Source: Desulfobacterales bacterium (GTDB taxonomy: Bacteria > Desulfobacterota > Desulfobacteria > Desulfobacterales > JAEINQ01). Taken from it: a stretch of 51,695 bases of DNA. The first letter of the stretch is position 1. Each line of letters begins with the position of its first letter. The translations under genes were made by a program, and so were the position numbers. The notes under the pieces are model-generated. The model saw nothing but the letters and a program-made list of their open reading frames with translations. It was not told the origin of the DNA and made no database searches. Positions 15,522-24,619 of the stretch are shown piece after piece. The stretch covers positions 1 through 51,695 of the forward strand of contig JAEINQ010000047.1 of assembly GCA_016342285.1 (NCBI GenBank). Reading direction: 5' to 3'.

Positions 15522-18071
15522 ATGAAGAACCTGCAAACCTATCAAGTCTACTCCAAATTGCCCGAACCCCTGGTTTTTCTCGAAACCCTGGCCCGGAACT
15601 ACTGGTGGTCATGGAAGCACGACGCCGTGGACCTGTTCCGCCGCATTGACCGCCAACTGTGGAAAGACGCCGGCGGCAACCCCATTGTCTTTTCCACCCT
15701 GGTTCCCCAGCAACGGCTCGACGAACTGGCCAAAGACGAGAGCTTTCTCGCGCACCTGGCCAAGGTCCGCCAACACTTCGAGGCCCGGGTGATCCAGCGG
15801 GAGGCGCCGGTGGACGATGCTTTCGGCCCCAAAGATACCGTGGCCTATCTCTCCATGGAGTTCGGCATCCACGAAACCCTCCCGATCTTTTCGGGGGGGC
15901 TGGGGATATTGGCTGGCGACCACCTCAAGGCCGCCTCCAATATGGATCTGCCCCTGACCGGCGTCGGCCTTCTCTACCGCCAGGGATACTTCCAGCAGTT
16001 TCTCGATCACAACGGATGGCAGCAGGAAGAGTACCCGGATACCGATGTCTACGCCATTCCCATGGTGCGGGCGGTGGATGCCTCGGGCAGCGAACTGGTG
16101 ATTCGCGTCCCCGGCCCCAACGGCGATATTCACGCCACGGTCTGGAAGGTCATGGTGGGGCGCACCCCCTTGTACCTGCTCGACACCTTTGTCGAAAAGA
16201 ACGCGCCGGAGGCACGGGCGGTGACCGCCCGGCTCTACAGCGGCGGGACCAAGGTAAGGCTGGCCCAGGAGGTGCTGCTGGGAATCGGCGGGGTCCGGGC
16301 ACTTTCAGCCATGGGGACCAACGTCAAGGTCTGCCACATGAACGAAGGGCACGCGGCCTTTTCGGTCCTGGAGCGCCTGGCCCAGACCATGGAACAATAC
16401 GGGGTGGGCCTGGACGCCGCGCGGGAGATCGTGCCGAGAACCACGATCTTTACCACCCACACGCCGGTGGCGGCCGGTCACGACGAATTTCCGCCGGATA
16501 TGGTGATGCCGATTCTTAAGGATTTCTCCCCCCGGTTGGGGGTCAGCGAAAAGGAGATCCTCTCCTGGGGCCAGCCGGCCGGTGCGCCGGAAAGTGCCCC
16601 CATGTCCATGTTCATTCTGGGGCTGCGTATGGCCCAGTTCTGCAACGGGGTGAGCGAACTCCACGGCAAGGTGGCCCGGCGGATGTGGTCCTTTGTCTGG
16701 CCGAACCGGGCCGAAGAGAGCGTCCCCATCGGCCACATCACCAACGGCGTTCACGTATCCACCTGGGTCTCGCCGGAAATCGCCATGCTCTACGAACGCT
16801 ACATCGGCCCGGAGTGGTACATGGGGTCGCGAAAACCCGAGCAGATCGCACGCATCGACGAGATTTATGACGAAGAGCTGTGGCGGGCCCACGAGATGGG
16901 CCGGGCCCGGCTGCTCCGGGCCTGCCGCGAGCAGATGGTTCGCCAACACGGCCGGCGCAACGCGCCCAAATCGATGATGGAAGAGGCCGAACGGGTTCTC
17001 GACAAAAACATTCTCACCATCGGCTTTGCCCGGCGGTTTGCCACCTACAAGCGGGCCAACCTGCTCCTTCACGACCCGGACCGGCTGGAGGCGATCCTGA
17101 CCCGGGAGTCGATGCCGGTACAGTTCATCTTCGCCGGAAAGGCCCACCCCCAGGACAACGAAGGCAAGGCCCTGATCCAAAAGATCGTCGAGTTCGCCCG
17201 AAGGGCCGGGCTGCGCCGCCGGATCGTCTTTATCGAGAACTACGACATCCGCATCGCCCGCTACCTGCTCAACGGCACCGATGTCTGGCTCAACACCCCC
17301 CGGCGCCCCTTTGAGGCCTGCGGCACCTCGGGCATGAAGGCGGCCCTCAACGGCGTCCTGAATCTGAGCATCCTCGACGGCTGGTGGGCCGAAGGGTACA
17401 ACGCGGACTGCGGCTGGGCCATCGGCAAGGGGGAAGAGGGCGGGGATGCGGCCTATATCGACGCCGTTGAGGCCCATGCCTTCTACAATCTATTGGAAAA
17501 CGACGTTATATCAACTTATTATGATCGAAGCAGCGCCGATGCGCCGGAACGATGGCTGCGCATGATGAAGGCCTCCATGAAAATGGCCATGACCCGCTTC
17601 TGCAGCCTGCGCATGGCCGGCGAATACACCGACCGTTATTACATTCCCGCGGCGCGGCGCATGGACGCCCTGACGGCCGAAGGAGCACGGGAGGCGCGGG
17701 ACCTTTCCGTCCAGCACCTTCGTCTCACGACCAACTGGTCGGCGGTAAAGATCGAAAAGCCGTTGCGGGAGCTTGCCGGCCCCTTTCGGGTCGGCGACCG
17801 GTTTCACACCACCGCCCAGGTCCACCTGGGCTTACTCAACCCCGATGAGGTGGAGGTGCACCTTTTTTTCGGCGTCATGCGGGGGTTCGACAAGGTCAGC
17901 AGCGGAGAGTGCCTCATGATGGAGGTAAAAGAAGACCGCGGCAACGGAGACTTTCTCTACGGCGTCACCATGAAATGCCGGGACGCCGGCCGATACGCCT
18001 TTACCGCCCACATTGTTCCCCGAGGCGACGAATGGATCCGCAACACGCCCGGCATGATCACCTGGGCTTGA
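15522..18071 (+). CDS. Alpha-glucan (glycogen) phosphorylase, GT35
   Basis: The 849-residue enzyme releases glucose-1-phosphate from glycogen using pyridoxal phosphate. The N-terminus (RNYWWSWKHDAVDLFRR) is the DUF3417 region of the alpha-glucan-phosphorylase subfamily found in many bacteria and archaea. Active-site segments include YLSMEFGIHE, CHMNEGHAAF and the PLP site GTSGMKAALNG with K606. I chose ATG 15522 because AAGGAC lies about nine bases upstream; an in-frame ATG at 15474 would extend the protein into the end of the debranching gene and adds no family sequence. It sits in the glycogen operon between debranching enzyme and synthase. Confidence 0.92.
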   Translation: MKNLQTYQVYSKLPEPLVFLETLARNYWWSWKHDAVDLFRRIDRQLWKDAGGNPIVFSTLVPQQRLDELAKDESFLAHLAKVRQHFEARVIQREAPVDDAFGPKDTVAYLSMEFGIHETLPIFSGGLGILAGDHLKAASNMDLPLTGVGLLYRQGYFQQFLDHNGWQQEEYPDTDVYAIPMVRAVDASGSELVIRVPGPNGDIHATVWKVMVGRTPLYLLDTFVEKNAPEARAVTARLYSGGTKVRLAQEVLLGIGGVRALSAMGTNVKVCHMNEGHAAFSVLERLAQTMEQYGVGLDAAREIVPRTTIFTTHTPVAAGHDEFPPDMVMPILKDFSPRLGVSEKEILSWGQPAGAPESAPMSMFILGLRMAQFCNGVSELHGKVARRMWSFVWPNRAEESVPIGHITNGVHVSTWVSPEIAMLYERYIGPEWYMGSRKPEQIARIDEIYDEELWRAHEMGRARLLRACREQMVRQHGRRNAPKSMMEEAERVLDKNILTIGFARRFATYKRANLLLHDPDRLEAILTRESMPVQFIFAGKAHPQDNEGKALIQKIVEFARRAGLRRRIVFIENYDIRIARYLLNGTDVWLNTPRRPFEACGTSGMKAALNGVLNLSILDGWWAEGYNADCGWAIGKGEEGGDAAYIDAVEAHAFYNLLENDVISTYYDRSSADAPERWLRMMKASMKMAMTRFCSLRMAGEYTDRYYIPAARRMDALTAEGAREARDLSVQHLRLTTNWSAVKIEKPLRELAGPFRVGDRFHTTAQVHLGLLNPDEVEVHLFFGVMRGFDKVSSGECLMMEVKEDRGNGDFLYGVTMKCRDAGRYAFTAHIVPRGDEWIRNTPGMITWA

Positions 18072-18093
18072 AAAAAACCGAAAGGAAACGCCC

Positions 18094-19644
18094 ATGTCTA
18101 TCAGGAAAAACCCGCGCGTTCTGGTGGTGACCCCGGAGGTCACCTATCTGCCGGACGGCATGGGGAACATGGCCAACTACATGACGGCCAAAGCCGGTGG
18201 CTTGGCCGACGTGTCGGCGGCGCTGATCAGCGCCTTGTTTCAACAGGGAGTCGACGTTCATGTGGCCCTGCCCGACTATCGAAAGCTGTTCAACACCAAC
18301 CGCAGCCAGGTCCTGGGACGAACCCTGGGCGCCATTCGGGACGTGATGCCCGGCGACCGGATCCACCTGGCCGAAGACCGCGCCTTTTACTACCTGGACA
18401 ATGTCTACTCCAACTACTCCGCAGAGAACGCCCGGATCGCCCTGGCCTTTCAGCGGGAAGTCATTAATAACATTATCCCCCGGGTCAAGCCGGACCTGAT
18501 CCACTGCAACGACTGGATGACCGGGCTGGTTCCGGCCGTAAGCCGCCAGGCCGGTATTCCCTGCCTGTTCACCGTGCACAACATCCATTCCACCCGACTG
18601 TCACTGGCCCAGATCGAAGACCGAGGCATTGATGCCGCCTATTTCTGGCAGCACCTGTACTACCATCAAATGGCTTACGAGTACGAGGAGACGCGTTCAA
18701 CCAACCCGGTCGATTTTCTGCTGAGCGGCGTCTTCGCCGCCCATTTCGTTAACACCGTCAGCCCCTCTTTTCTTCACGAAGTGGCCCAGGGACGCCACGG
18801 TTTTGTCGAGCCGCCCCTGGAGCGGGAACTGGCCAACAAGGTGGCCGCCGGTTGCGCCGTGGGCATCCTAAACGCCCCGGACCCGTCCTTTGATCCGGAA
18901 AAAGACGGGGCACTGGCGCGACCCTTCGGCCCCAAGGATCATGTGGCCGGAAAACGGGCCAACAAAAAGGCCCTTCAGGCCTCCACGGGCCTGGCCATAG
19001 ACGACAGGGCCGCGTTGTTTTTCTGGCCCCACCGGCTTGAGAGCATTCAGAAAGGGTGCCAGTTGCTGGCCGATATCCTCTACCGCATGGTCCACACATA
19101 CTGGGACCGGGGCCTTCAACTCGTCTTTGTGGCCAACGGCGAATACCAGCCCATTTTCCGTAACATCGTCCATTTTCACGGCTTTGCCGACCGAGTGGCC
19201 ATCTGCAGCTTCGACGAGAACCTGGCTCGCCTGGCTTACGGCGCGGCGGACTTTGTCCTCATGCCCTCGCGGTTCGAGCCCTGCGGCCTGCCCCAGATGA
19301 TCGGCTGCTGCTACGGCGCCCTGCCGGTGGCCCACGACACCGGCGGCATTCACGATACCGTGGCCGCCCTGGACGTGGACGCCCACCGGGGGAACGGATT
19401 TTTGTTCAACGTTTACGATTCCAACGGCCTTTTCTGGGCGGTCTCCCAAGCCATGGGTTTCCACGAACGCCCGGCGGCGGTCCGGGCCCGGGAGGTTCGG
19501 CGGATCATGAAAGAATCGGCTGCCGCTTTCAACCATTCGGTCACCGCCCGGCGGTATATCGATCTGTACGAAACCATGCTGGACCGCCCCCTGGTGGTCC
19601 CTCCGCCGGAATCAGGCCTCCAAGGCGAGTATACAATCAAATGA
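18094..19644 (+). CDS. glgA: Glycogen synthase (GT5)
   Basis: This 516-residue GT-B glucosyltransferase has the GT5 nucleotide-sugar site K33-A-G-G-L-A-D-V, slightly deeper than usual because of an extra N-terminal segment (YLPDGMGNMANYMT). It also has NDWMTGL and the C-terminal catalytic segment RFEPCGLPQMIG with E395, followed by DTGGIHDTV. It elongates alpha-1,4-glucan from ADP-glucose (or UDP-glucose). No glgC (ADP-glucose pyrophosphorylase) is in the window. The ribosome-binding site is AAAGGAAA. Its last codon overlaps the first codon of the branching enzyme (ATGA), indicating translational coupling. Confidence 0.92.
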   Translation: MSIRKNPRVLVVTPEVTYLPDGMGNMANYMTAKAGGLADVSAALISALFQQGVDVHVALPDYRKLFNTNRSQVLGRTLGAIRDVMPGDRIHLAEDRAFYYLDNVYSNYSAENARIALAFQREVINNIIPRVKPDLIHCNDWMTGLVPAVSRQAGIPCLFTVHNIHSTRLSLAQIEDRGIDAAYFWQHLYYHQMAYEYEETRSTNPVDFLLSGVFAAHFVNTVSPSFLHEVAQGRHGFVEPPLERELANKVAAGCAVGILNAPDPSFDPEKDGALARPFGPKDHVAGKRANKKALQASTGLAIDDRAALFFWPHRLESIQKGCQLLADILYRMVHTYWDRGLQLVFVANGEYQPIFRNIVHFHGFADRVAICSFDENLARLAYGAADFVLMPSRFEPCGLPQMIGCCYGALPVAHDTGGIHDTVAALDVDAHRGNGFLFNVYDSNGLFWAVSQAMGFHERPAAVRAREVRRIMKESAAAFNHSVTARRYIDLYETMLDRPLVVPPPESGLQGEYTIK

Positions 19645-21659
19645 AACCGCATTTTTCCCCGGCTCACCGGATCCCCCTGGTCGACGCCGACCCGGCCCTT
19701 CGACCCTACGCGCCGGTCATCGCCCGGCGCATGGCCCGAACACGACAGACAGCCCGGCAGTTGACCGCCGGAAGCGTCTCCCTGGCCGAGTTTGCCGCAG
19801 GCCACGAATTCTATGGACTGCACCGCCGGGGCCGGGAATGGGTTTTTCGCGAATGGGCGCCCAGGGCCTCGGCCGTCTTTCTCATGGGAACCCATACCCA
19901 TTGGCAGGAGGATCCGGCCTACGCCCTTCACCCCACGGGCTCGGGTGTCTGGCAGATAACACTCCCGAAGGCGGCCCTGGCCCACGGCGATCTCTACCGG
20001 CTGCGCATCCACTGGCCCGAGGGACAAGGAGACCGGATACCGGCCTATGCCCGGCGGGTGGTCCAGGACCCGGACACCCTGATCTTCAACGCCCAGGTCT
20101 GGGACCCGGCTGAGCCCTTTGTCTGGCAGCGGCCGGATTTTAAAAGACCCTCCGGACCGCCCCTGATCTACGAAGCCCATGTGGGCATGGCCCAGGACGC
20201 CGAAAGAATCGGCACCTACCGAGAGTTCACCGACCAGGTGCTGCCCCGCATTGTCTCGGCCGGCTACAACACCCTCCAGCTCATGGCCATTCCCGAACAC
20301 CCCTACTACGCCAGCTTCGGCTACCAGGTATCGAGTTTTTTTGCGGCCTCTTCCCGGTTCGGCACACCCGAAGCGCTAAAGGGTCTCATCGATACCGCCC
20401 ACGGGCAGGGCCTGGCGGTGATCATGGACCTGGTCCATTCCCATGCCGTGGCCAACGAAACCGAAGGCCTCGGCCTTTTCGACGGCACGCCCTACCAGTA
20501 TTTCCACGATGGCGCCCGGGGGGTTCACCCGGCCTGGGGATCGCGGTGTTTTGACTATGGAAAGGGCGAAGTCCTCCATTTTCTCCTTTCCAACTGCCGG
20601 TTCTGGCTGGACGAATACCGGATAGACGGGTTTCGGTTCGACGGGGTCACCAGCATGCTCTATCGTCACCACGGTCTGGAAAAGACCTTTTCCGGCTACG
20701 ACGACTATTTCGGACCGGAGGTGGATGACGACGCCCTGGTCTATCTGGCCCTGGCCAACGACGTGGTTCACCGTCTTCGCCCGGACGCCCTGACCATCGC
20801 CGAGGATGTCAGCGGTATGCCGGGATTGGCCGCGCCTCTGGAAGCGGGCGGCCTGGGGTTCGACTTTCGCATGGCCATGGGGGTACCCGACACCTGGATC
20901 CGCCTGGCCAAGGAGACCCCCGACGAACAATGGCCCATGGGCCACCTGTGGTACGAATTGACCAACCGCCGCCAGGAGGAAAAAACGGTGAGTTACGTCG
21001 AGTCCCACGACCAGGCCCTGGTGGGGGACCAGACCCTGATCTTCCGTCTGGCCGGCGAGGCCATGTACCATCACATGGGCGGTGAAGACGACCACCTGGC
21101 CGTGGACCGGGCCATGGCCCTGCATAAAATGATCCGGCTGGCCACCCTGGCCACGGCCGGAGGAGGCTACCTCAACTTCATGGGAAACGAATTCGGCCAT
21201 CCGGAATGGATCGATTTTCCCCGGGAAGGAAACGCCTGGTCTTACCGGTTTGCCCGCCGGCAGTGGCACCTGGTCGACGATGGGGCGCTGAAATATCGAC
21301 TCCTGGCCCGTTTCGACCGGGAGATGATCGTCCTGGCCAAAGCCCACGGCCTTCCGGGAAGCGCCGCCCCGAAGCCGATACGCCAGCATGAGCAGGACAA
21401 GGTGTTGGCCTTCTCCCGGGCCGGATTGCTTTTCGCCTTCAACTTTCATCCCACCCGCTCCCACACCGATTACTCCCTGGATGCCGCGCCGGGCGTCTAC
21501 CGGTCGATCTTCAACAGCGACGACGCTGCCTTCGGCGGCCATGGAAGGGTTGCCGCCGGGCAGCGACATTTTGTTTTGGATGAGGGCGGCCGCCGGGTCA
21601 TCCGGCTTTACCTGCCGACACGAACCGCCCTGGTTTTGCTTCGGGAAGAGACGCCATGA
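19641..21659 (+). CDS. glgB: 1,4-alpha-glucan branching enzyme, eukaryotic type (GH13_8-like)
   Basis: The 672-residue enzyme has an N-terminal CBM48 (about 45-150), a GH13 barrel and a C-terminal beta domain. The catalytic residues are visible: nucleophile D334 (DGFRFDGVTSM), acid/base E388 (IAEDVSGMPGL) and D457 (ESHDQALVGD). Strings such as LSNCRFWLDEYRIDGFRFDG, TSMLYRHHGL, LANDVVHRL and YVESHDQALVGDQT are those of the plant/fungal/animal branching enzyme group. E. coli-type GlgB differs at these sites. It introduces alpha-1,6 branches. It overlaps glgA upstream and the diadenylate cyclase gene downstream by 4 bp each. The eukaryotic-type assignment is from recognised motifs; a tree would settle it. 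Confidence 0.88.
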   Translation: MKPHFSPAHRIPLVDADPALRPYAPVIARRMARTRQTARQLTAGSVSLAEFAAGHEFYGLHRRGREWVFREWAPRASAVFLMGTHTHWQEDPAYALHPTGSGVWQITLPKAALAHGDLYRLRIHWPEGQGDRIPAYARRVVQDPDTLIFNAQVWDPAEPFVWQRPDFKRPSGPPLIYEAHVGMAQDAERIGTYREFTDQVLPRIVSAGYNTLQLMAIPEHPYYASFGYQVSSFFAASSRFGTPEALKGLIDTAHGQGLAVIMDLVHSHAVANETEGLGLFDGTPYQYFHDGARGVHPAWGSRCFDYGKGEVLHFLLSNCRFWLDEYRIDGFRFDGVTSMLYRHHGLEKTFSGYDDYFGPEVDDDALVYLALANDVVHRLRPDALTIAEDVSGMPGLAAPLEAGGLGFDFRMAMGVPDTWIRLAKETPDEQWPMGHLWYELTNRRQEEKTVSYVESHDQALVGDQTLIFRLAGEAMYHHMGGEDDHLAVDRAMALHKMIRLATLATAGGGYLNFMGNEFGHPEWIDFPREGNAWSYRFARRQWHLVDDGALKYRLLARFDREMIVLAKAHGLPGSAAPKPIRQHEQDKVLAFSRAGLLFAFNFHPTRSHTDYSLDAAPGVYRSIFNSDDAAFGGHGRVAAGQRHFVLDEGGRRVIRLYLPTRTALVLLREETP

Positions 21660-23098
21660 TCGCATTGGAATCCTGGTTTCATGCGAGCGAACTGGCCTCC
21701 TGGCGGTCCGTGCTGGATATCGCCCTGATCGCCGCGCTGATTTTTTTTACCTACCGGACCCTGATCCGCATGGGGACATGGAAGATCGTCTCGGGGATCA
21801 TCATCGCCGCCACGATCTTTCTTTTGTCCAGTTTCCTCGACCTGAAGGGGATCGCCTGGATATACAGCAATGTCAGCCAGGTGGCCGCCATCGCCGTCGT
21901 CGTGATCTTTCAGCCGGAACTTCGTAAGTTTTTCGAGCGGGCGGCCTCGGTCCGAAGGTCCAAAAGCGGCGACGCGGGAGACGATGTCGCCGGGCTGATT
22001 GCCGAATCGGCGTGGCAGTTGGCCCGGCAGCGTCGCGGGGCCATTGTTGTCTTTCCGGGAAAGGAGCCCGTCGGGGAGTGGCTGGCCGGCGGATACCCCC
22101 TGGACGCCAAACCGAGTCAACCGTTGCTCATGAGTATTTTCGATCCGAACTCACCAGGCCACGACGGTGCACTGATCGTTGAAAAAGGACGCTTTGCCCG
22201 ATTCGGTTTGCGGTTGCCCGTTTCCGAGACGTCACGCCTTTCCGCCGATTACGGCACCCGGCACCACGCCGCCATGGGCATGGCCGAAAAATCCGATTCC
22301 CTGGTATTGGTCGTGTCCGAGGAGCGCGGCCGGCTATCTTTGTTCCAACGGGGCGTGTTCCGGCCCATTGACTCCCCGGCGGAGGCCGAAGAGGCGATTG
22401 AGGCCCACTGGAAAAGCATCGCCACCTACCCTTTTGAGATCCCCCCGGGCCGGGGCCGGTGGATGCTCTTGTCCCAGTTGGCCGCCAGCCTGGTGCTGGC
22501 CCTGGTGTTGTGGTCGACCCTGATCGTGGCCCAGAGCGAAATACTCGAGCGCGTCCTGACCGTTCCCATCGAATATACGGCAACGCCGGCCAGCCTGGTC
22601 ATGATCGGCCAAAAGGCGGACAACGCCCGAATCCATCTGAGCGGATCCAAATCGGTTCTCGATGTGCTCCAGCCTTCGCAGATGAGCCTGAAGGTCGACC
22701 TGGTCAACGCGGTGGAAGGAAAGCAGACGATTCTGTTGACGGAAAAAAACATTCGTTTGCCCAAACGCATCACCCTTCTCGACGTGGAACCGGCCAGTAT
22801 CGACGTCGACCTGGCCGCCATGGTGGAACGAGACATTCTCATCGTGCCGCAACTGGTCGGAAAGCTGCCAAAAGAGATCCTTATCCGATCCATCCAGCTC
22901 AATCCCGACCGGGTCCGGGTGACCCTGCCGGCCTCCCAGGGTAAAAAAAACCCGATCGTCATCACCACCACCCCCATCTACCTGGAAAGCCTTCAGGACG
23001 ATATTCAGCTCTTTTGCAAAATCATCGCCCCACCCACGGTCCAGCCGTTGGCTAAAAACTGGCCGGATATCGAAGTCAACATCAGCCTCCAGCGTTGA
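21656..23098 (+). CDS. Diadenylate cyclase (CdaA-type) fused to a YbbR-like region
   Basis: The 480-residue membrane protein starts with about three helices (18-92) like CdaA. A DAC (DisA_N) domain (about 105-230) follows, with D170-G-A in PGHDGALIV and GTRHHAAMG, where the usual R-H-R motif reads R202-H-H. Residue 3 of that motif is thus changed. A further membrane helix (about 272-292) leads to a beta-rich YbbR-like part (about 300-480), expected outside the cytoplasm. In Firmicutes the cyclase (cdaA) and its YbbR regulator (cdaR) are separate neighbouring genes; here they are one chain. The product would be c-di-AMP, a regulator of potassium and osmolyte uptake. The ATGA overlap with the branching enzyme couples it to glycogen synthesis. 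Confidence 0.88.
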   Translation: MIALESWFHASELASWRSVLDIALIAALIFFTYRTLIRMGTWKIVSGIIIAATIFLLSSFLDLKGIAWIYSNVSQVAAIAVVVIFQPELRKFFERAASVRRSKSGDAGDDVAGLIAESAWQLARQRRGAIVVFPGKEPVGEWLAGGYPLDAKPSQPLLMSIFDPNSPGHDGALIVEKGRFARFGLRLPVSETSRLSADYGTRHHAAMGMAEKSDSLVLVVSEERGRLSLFQRGVFRPIDSPAEAEEAIEAHWKSIATYPFEIPPGRGRWMLLSQLAASLVLALVLWSTLIVAQSEILERVLTVPIEYTATPASLVMIGQKADNARIHLSGSKSVLDVLQPSQMSLKVDLVNAVEGKQTILLTEKNIRLPKRITLLDVEPASIDVDLAAMVERDILIVPQLVGKLPKEILIRSIQLNPDRVRVTLPASQGKKNPIVITTTPIYLESLQDDIQLFCKIIAPPTVQPLAKNWPDIEVNISLQR

Positions 23099-23162
23099 TC
23101 TTTCGCGGAAGCCTCAGCTTTTCTTGGCGCTGGAAGCGTTGGGGTGTTGAACCGGAAACAAG

Positions 23163-23268
23163 ATCGGCAAAAACATCGGCATATAATTGCTTTACAAAAC
23201 TATATATAATCGTTAACATTACGTTTATACAAGATTTTTTAGTTTTATAATCGGCAAAAAGGTCGGCA
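23163..23268 (+). promoter_or_regulatory. Duplicated TCGGCA-N6-TCGGCA motif around the Fic promoter
   Basis: The unit TCGGCAAAAACATCGGCA occurs at 23164-23181. It recurs as TCGGCAAAAAGGTCGGCA at 23251-23268, directly abutting the Fic start codon. Each unit is a direct repeat of TCGGCA with a 12-bp period. Between them is very AT-rich DNA with TATAAT at 23205-23210 and another TATAAT at 23246-23251. The second unit covers the place where a ribosome-binding site should be. This looks like an autoregulatory operator; the DNA-binding protein could be the Fic protein's own C-terminal winged helix. Confidence 0.55.
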
Positions 23269-24504
23269 ATGCTTACCCGAATTGATCAGATGACCCCATA
23301 TTTCCCTCCCGGAGATGAAGCCTTGACCGGCCGGGCCGAAGACCTTATGGAGCGTTCGGCGCGTCTGGGTGGGATATTGCACCCGATCACCGGCCGGACG
23401 ATCATCGCGTATCTGAGGATGACCAACTCGTATTATTCAAACCTGATCGAAGATCACCACACCCACCCGTTGGAAATTGAGCGGGCCTTGGCCGGCGACT
23501 ACGCCCAGGACCCGGCAAAGCGGGCTATGCAGATCGAGGGCCTGACCCATGTTGAAGTCCAGGAAATGATCGACGCGAAGCTGGCCGGCGACCCATCGGT
23601 TGAGGTTTGCAGTCTGGATTTTATCTGTTGGATCCACCGCGAGTTTTACAATCGGCTGCCGGACGAAATGCTCGTGATCACGGACGCCGAAGGCAAGGAA
23701 AAGGCCAAAGTGATTCCGGGTGAGCTCCGGCGCCGAGAGGTTGAGGTGGCCAGGCATGTGGCTCCGAGCTGGGAGTCGCTTCCTGCCTTCCTGGGAAGGT
23801 TTCATGAACTCTACGAACCTGACCGGTTCAAGACAACCACCGCCAGGCTCCTGGCGGCGGTGACATCTCATCACCGGTTGGTGTGGATCCATCCGTTCCT
23901 GGATGGCAATGGCCGGGTGGCCCGGCTGATGACGGATGCCTATTTTCGGCGCATTGGGCTCACCGGAACTGGACTGTGGACGGTAAGCCGGGGCCTTGCC
24001 CGTCACCGTGACCGATACATGACCATGCTCGCCGAAGCTGACGCACCGCGCCGGGGGGATTTGGACGGCCGGGGCAACCTGTCCCAATCGGGACTGGTGG
24101 CCTTCTGCCGCTTTTTCCTTGAAACCTGCGCGGACCAGATCGATTTCATGGGCCGGATGCTGGACCTGCAGGGGCTAATGGACCGGATTCAGGGTTATGT
24201 AGCGCTAAGGGGTCAGAAAATGATCCCGGGCCGGCCGGCACTAAGGCCTGAAGCCGGACACCTGCTCCGTGAGGCCCTTCTTCGCGGTTCATTCCCCCGG
24301 GGCGAGGCTTCCCGGGTGACCGGGCTTGGGGAGCGCACGGCTCGGACGCTGATATCCCAATTGGCAGATGAACACCTTTTGACCTCCGACACCCCAAAAG
24401 GCGATCTGAAGATAGGATTGCCAACGCACATAGTGCAATACTATTTTCCGGATCTGCTGGAGACAATCGGCTCGCCCAGCTTATCGAAACCACTGACAGG
24501 CTAA
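23269..24504 (+). CDS. Fic family protein with C-terminal winged helix
   Basis: The 411-residue protein has an N-terminal Fic_N-like region, the Fic core and a C-terminal helix-turn-helix (about 330-385, EASRVTGLGERTARTLISQL). The active-site motif HPFLDGNGRVAR (208-219) is complete, so AMP transfer (or another nucleotidyl transfer) to a protein hydroxyl is expected. An N-terminal inhibitory-type motif S57-N-L-I-E61-D62 matches (S/T)xxxE followed by D rather than G/N, placing it near class II Fic proteins. The C-terminal winged helix suggests it also binds DNA. No Fic-specific antitoxin is adjacent. There is no purine-rich ribosome-binding site; the repeat unit GGTCGGCA directly precedes ATG. 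Confidence 0.9.
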   Translation: MLTRIDQMTPYFPPGDEALTGRAEDLMERSARLGGILHPITGRTIIAYLRMTNSYYSNLIEDHHTHPLEIERALAGDYAQDPAKRAMQIEGLTHVEVQEMIDAKLAGDPSVEVCSLDFICWIHREFYNRLPDEMLVITDAEGKEKAKVIPGELRRREVEVARHVAPSWESLPAFLGRFHELYEPDRFKTTTARLLAAVTSHHRLVWIHPFLDGNGRVARLMTDAYFRRIGLTGTGLWTVSRGLARHRDRYMTMLAEADAPRRGDLDGRGNLSQSGLVAFCRFFLETCADQIDFMGRMLDLQGLMDRIQGYVALRGQKMIPGRPALRPEAGHLLREALLRGSFPRGEASRVTGLGERTARTLISQLADEHLLTSDTPKGDLKIGLPTHIVQYYFPDLLETIGSPSLSKPLTG

Positions 24505-24619
24505 CGCGAGGGAACCATTAAGGCCGTACACAAGGATTAGGCGTTCTATGGGCAATACCAAAAACAGCGGAGAAAAAATCGATGCCTTGAAATAAACTAA
24601 GCGTATAGGTGGTTAATTA

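Noticed and set aside
23163..23268. Repeated TCGGCA units as a CRISPR-like array
   Set aside because: Only two units with a single AT-rich spacer of 69 bp; it fits an operator, not a CRISPR.
24548..24595. 15-codon open frame with an upstream AAGGA
   Set aside because: Too short and without recognisable similarity; it could be a leader peptide or a leftover start of a deleted gene, so it is not listed as a gene.
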